Source: Bufo bufo (taxonomy: Eukaryota; Chordata; Amphibia; Anura; Bufonidae). From it: a stretch of DNA of 64,000 nucleotides. Where the stretch lies: the NCBI RefSeq assembly GCF_905171765.1, contig NC_053392.1, positions 409,144,366-409,208,365 on the forward strand. The letters run 5' to 3'. Numbering within the stretch: position 1 is the stretch's first letter; every line of letters starts with the position of its first letter. The position numbers were made by a program, and so were the translations under genes. Positions 62,424-64,000 of the stretch are shown piece by piece. The notes under the pieces are model-generated. The model was given only the letters and a program-made list of their open reading frames with translations. It was not told the DNA's origin and did no database searches.

Positions 62424-63404
62424 TTGGCATGGCCCGGGAGCAGGCCCTGTGCCCTCACCTGTCCTCAACCTGCCTCTGTCCTTTTCTGTTCCCTCACCGC
62501 GAGAATTACTATATGCTTTGGGCTATATGCTGAAGAGCTACTAGAGGACAGTCAGCAGCTACTGCCCAGCCAAGATTTGGAGGAGACATCCATCGCTTCC
62601 TCCGCTAGGCGGGCAAGTAGTGATGAGGAGAGTGGCGCAGGAGCTTGTGTTGCTAGCGGTCAGGCTCTTGACCCAGAGACCGTTGAGGAGGACATCAGTG
62701 ACATGAAGACACTACTCGATGATGATGAAGCCAAACGCACTTGGGAGCCGGGTAAAGAAAGGGCCTTGTTATCATCAGGAGAAGAGGGTGGTAGCTTGCC
62801 CGTCAGGCAGCGGCTAAGCCAGCAAGTCGCTAGCATGGCCAGGAGTCAGCAGGGTGGCTGCAGTAGGGGGTTGGGAGCCAAACAGGCACGCGTTAGACCA
62901 CCCACTTTGCAGCAGCCTACCTGCCCGGAAAGGAGTGGTGCACGGGTTCATGGAAGCAGCGGTGGTAGCAGTCAGCCAGTGAGTAGTGTTGGGTGGAAAA
63001 TCAGGTACTCGGCGGTGTGGCAGTTTTTTGTGAAGCTGCTGGAGGAGGTCAACATGGCCATATGTAGAATATGTGGGCAGAAGGTAAAGCGTGGCCAGGG
63101 TGCCAATGTTGGCACCACAGCCCTGCGTCAACATATGCAGCGTCACCATAAAGTGGCCTGGGAGAATCGTAGCTCTGATGTGGTGGTCCAGCCTGCCGCA
63201 GCAACCGCTGCATCACCCAGTGGCACACACCCGGTTTCAGCCAGTCAAGGCTCCACCACCTCAGCCAAAGTGAGCTGTCTGTCATTCCCATCTTCTGCTG
63301 GTCCAGATGCTCCTGCTCCTACTCCTCGTCAGTCATTCCGTCAGCAATCGATCACTGAAGCGATTGCCAAGAGACAACAGTGCATCCAACAGCGCAGAAG
63401 CTGA
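62424..63404 (+). CDS. BED-type zinc finger N-terminal part of a hAT transposase
   Basis: A 326-codon frame. Residues 1-190 are low-complexity with acidic clusters (EELLEDSQQLL, EEDISDMKTLLDDDEA). The BED finger spans about 192-245: SAVWQFF (196-202), C214-x2-C217, then H237 and H241/H242 (RQHMQRHH). It is followed by an Ala/Ser/Pro linker and a basic end (AIAKRQQCIQQRRS). Known: BED fingers bind DNA at the N-terminus of hAT transposases and ZBED proteins. The first 30 residues lack family features, so the true start may be the next Met at residue 94 or lie in an upstream exon. The frame stops at 63404, and the catalytic part continues in other frames. Confidence 0.75.
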   Translation: MAWPGSRPCALTCPQPASVLFCSLTARITICFGLYAEELLEDSQQLLPSQDLEETSIASSARRASSDEESGAGACVASGQALDPETVEEDISDMKTLLDDDEAKRTWEPGKERALLSSGEEGGSLPVRQRLSQQVASMARSQQGGCSRGLGAKQARVRPPTLQQPTCPERSGARVHGSSGGSSQPVSSVGWKIRYSAVWQFFVKLLEEVNMAICRICGQKVKRGQGANVGTTALRQHMQRHHKVAWENRSSDVVVQPAAATAASPSGTHPVSASQGSTTSAKVSCLSFPSSAGPDAPAPTPRQSFRQQSITEAIAKRQQCIQQRRS

Positions 63405-63989
63405 CTGTGCTCCTGTCCAAGTTGTTGGTGCTTCAGTCCCTCCCTTCCAAGTGGTGGACTCTGCACCTTTCAGAGAACTGATGGCTTGTGCCGAGCCGAG
63501 GTGGAGAGTCCCAAGCTGTCATTTCTTTGTGAAAAAGGCAGTACCAGCCCTGAACAAACATGTAGAACAGAAGGTGGGCCAGTCCTTGACCCTGTCGGTG
63601 CCAAAGTGCACGGCAGCGCCGACGTGTGGAGCTGTAACTACGGTCAGATACAATACATGTTCTTAACGGCCCACTGGGTGAATATGGTTCCTGCACAGCC
63701 ACACCAGCAATTTGGCCAGGTGGCGCCACTTCCGCCTCCGCGTTCTCATGCCGTTGGTCTAGAGAAAATGTCCTCCTCTGCCTCCTCATCCTCCACCATG
63801 TCCTCAGCCTCCACTGCAGGGACAAGTCACAGTGCCCCTCCAGCATACCACATGTGCAGGGCTCGGCGGTGTCACGCTGTTCTGCACCTAGTTTGTCTTG
63901 GTGAACAGAGTCACACAGAGAAGGAACTGCTCCGTGTGATGCATCAAGAAATCAAATCCTGGCTTTCTCCACGACAACTGAAAATCTGA
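63405..63989 (+). pseudogene. hAT transposase continuation, frameshifted, cut by window edge
   Basis: Two plus-strand frames alternate: VKKAVPALNKHVEQKVGQSL (about 63535-63590), then DVWSCNYGQIQYMFLTAHWVN (about 63620-63685) in the next frame. The latter matches the hAT catalytic-core entry (D-W-T/S...YMFLTAHWVN). Ser-rich text and AYHMCRARRCHAVLHLVCLG (63840-63900), parallel to the minus-strand remnant, follow. At least one frameshift lies between 63590 and 63620. The rest of the transposase is outside the window. Confidence 0.65.
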
Positions 63990-64000
63990 ACCATTGTGAT

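Larger units (their letters stand above)
60850..63989 (+). mobile_element. hAT element, plus orientation, 5' part (runs off the window)
   Basis: Order on the plus strand: CpG-bearing promoter-like region with a TATA box (60954), tandemly repeated leader (61290-62130), BED-finger ORF (62424-63404), frameshifted transposase continuation (63405-63989). The left terminus is not resolved: sequence near 60770-60850 (GATTCGCTACAAATG) may be its subterminal region or belong to the minus-strand neighbour. The 3' half lies beyond 64000. Confidence 0.6.

Noticed and set aside
1..64000. tRNA, rRNA or viral genes
   Set aside because: No cloverleaf with A/B boxes, no rRNA text, and no retroviral gag/pol/env or DNA-virus motifs were seen; the only RTs are of LINE and Penelope type.

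Overview
The window looks like intergenic, repeat-dense nuclear DNA of a vertebrate, most likely an amphibian (anuran). I infer this from the mix of DNA transposons (piggyBac, Tc1-type, hAT, Helitron), a CR1-like LINE, a Penelope-like retroelement and many long palindromic MITEs. I recognise no host protein-coding gene, rRNA or tRNA. Nearly all long open frames are either transposon proteins or read-through of palindromic and tandem repeats.

Layout. 1-4.0 kb: a complete non-autonomous piggyBac-type element (TTAA at both ends) filled with a 155-196 bp tandem array and an alternating inverted-repeat array. 4.2-8.9 kb: LINE (CR1-like) fragments, then a Tc1 copy (8.9-10.1 kb). 11.5-18.3 kb: nested palindromic MITEs, including a hAT-type MITE with a perfect 8-bp duplication. 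18.8-23.8 kb: a near-consensus hammerhead motif, several minisatellites and a second, deleted Tc1 copy. 26.7-34.3 kb: a 7.6-kb piggyBac relative in opposite orientation to the first, carrying a nearly complete DDD transposase (one apparent homopolymer frameshift at the start) and about 3 kb of alternating palindromic repeats. 34.5-35.5 kb: a ~1-kb inverted repeat with hammerhead-like motifs at its centre. 37.9-39.4 kb: an intact Tc1-type element with an uninterrupted DD34E transposase. 39.5-48.4 kb: MITEs and hammerhead-like elements. 48.4-51.2 kb: a Penelope-like element inserted as an inverted twin, bounded by a 14-bp duplication, with RT and GIY-YIG domains. 53.8-54.6 kb: a hammerhead-like element with its own 14-bp duplication. 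55.2-56.8 kb: a non-autonomous Helitron carrying a minisatellite and a nested MITE. 57.4-64 kb: two divergently oriented hAT elements, one with a BED-finger ORF that runs to the window edge.

How the parts relate. The two piggyBac elements share both termini and the palindromic array, so the 4-kb copy could be mobilised in trans by a transposase like that of the 7.6-kb copy. The Penelope-like element supplies the kind of RT and endonuclease that could move the short hammerhead-bearing elements. The most unusual signals are (a) subterminal hairpins in the two piggyBac elements whose stems are kept while their sequences differ completely, (b) the alternating head-to-head arrays inside them, and (c) a scatter of hammerhead-like motifs, two near consensus, on short mobile units.
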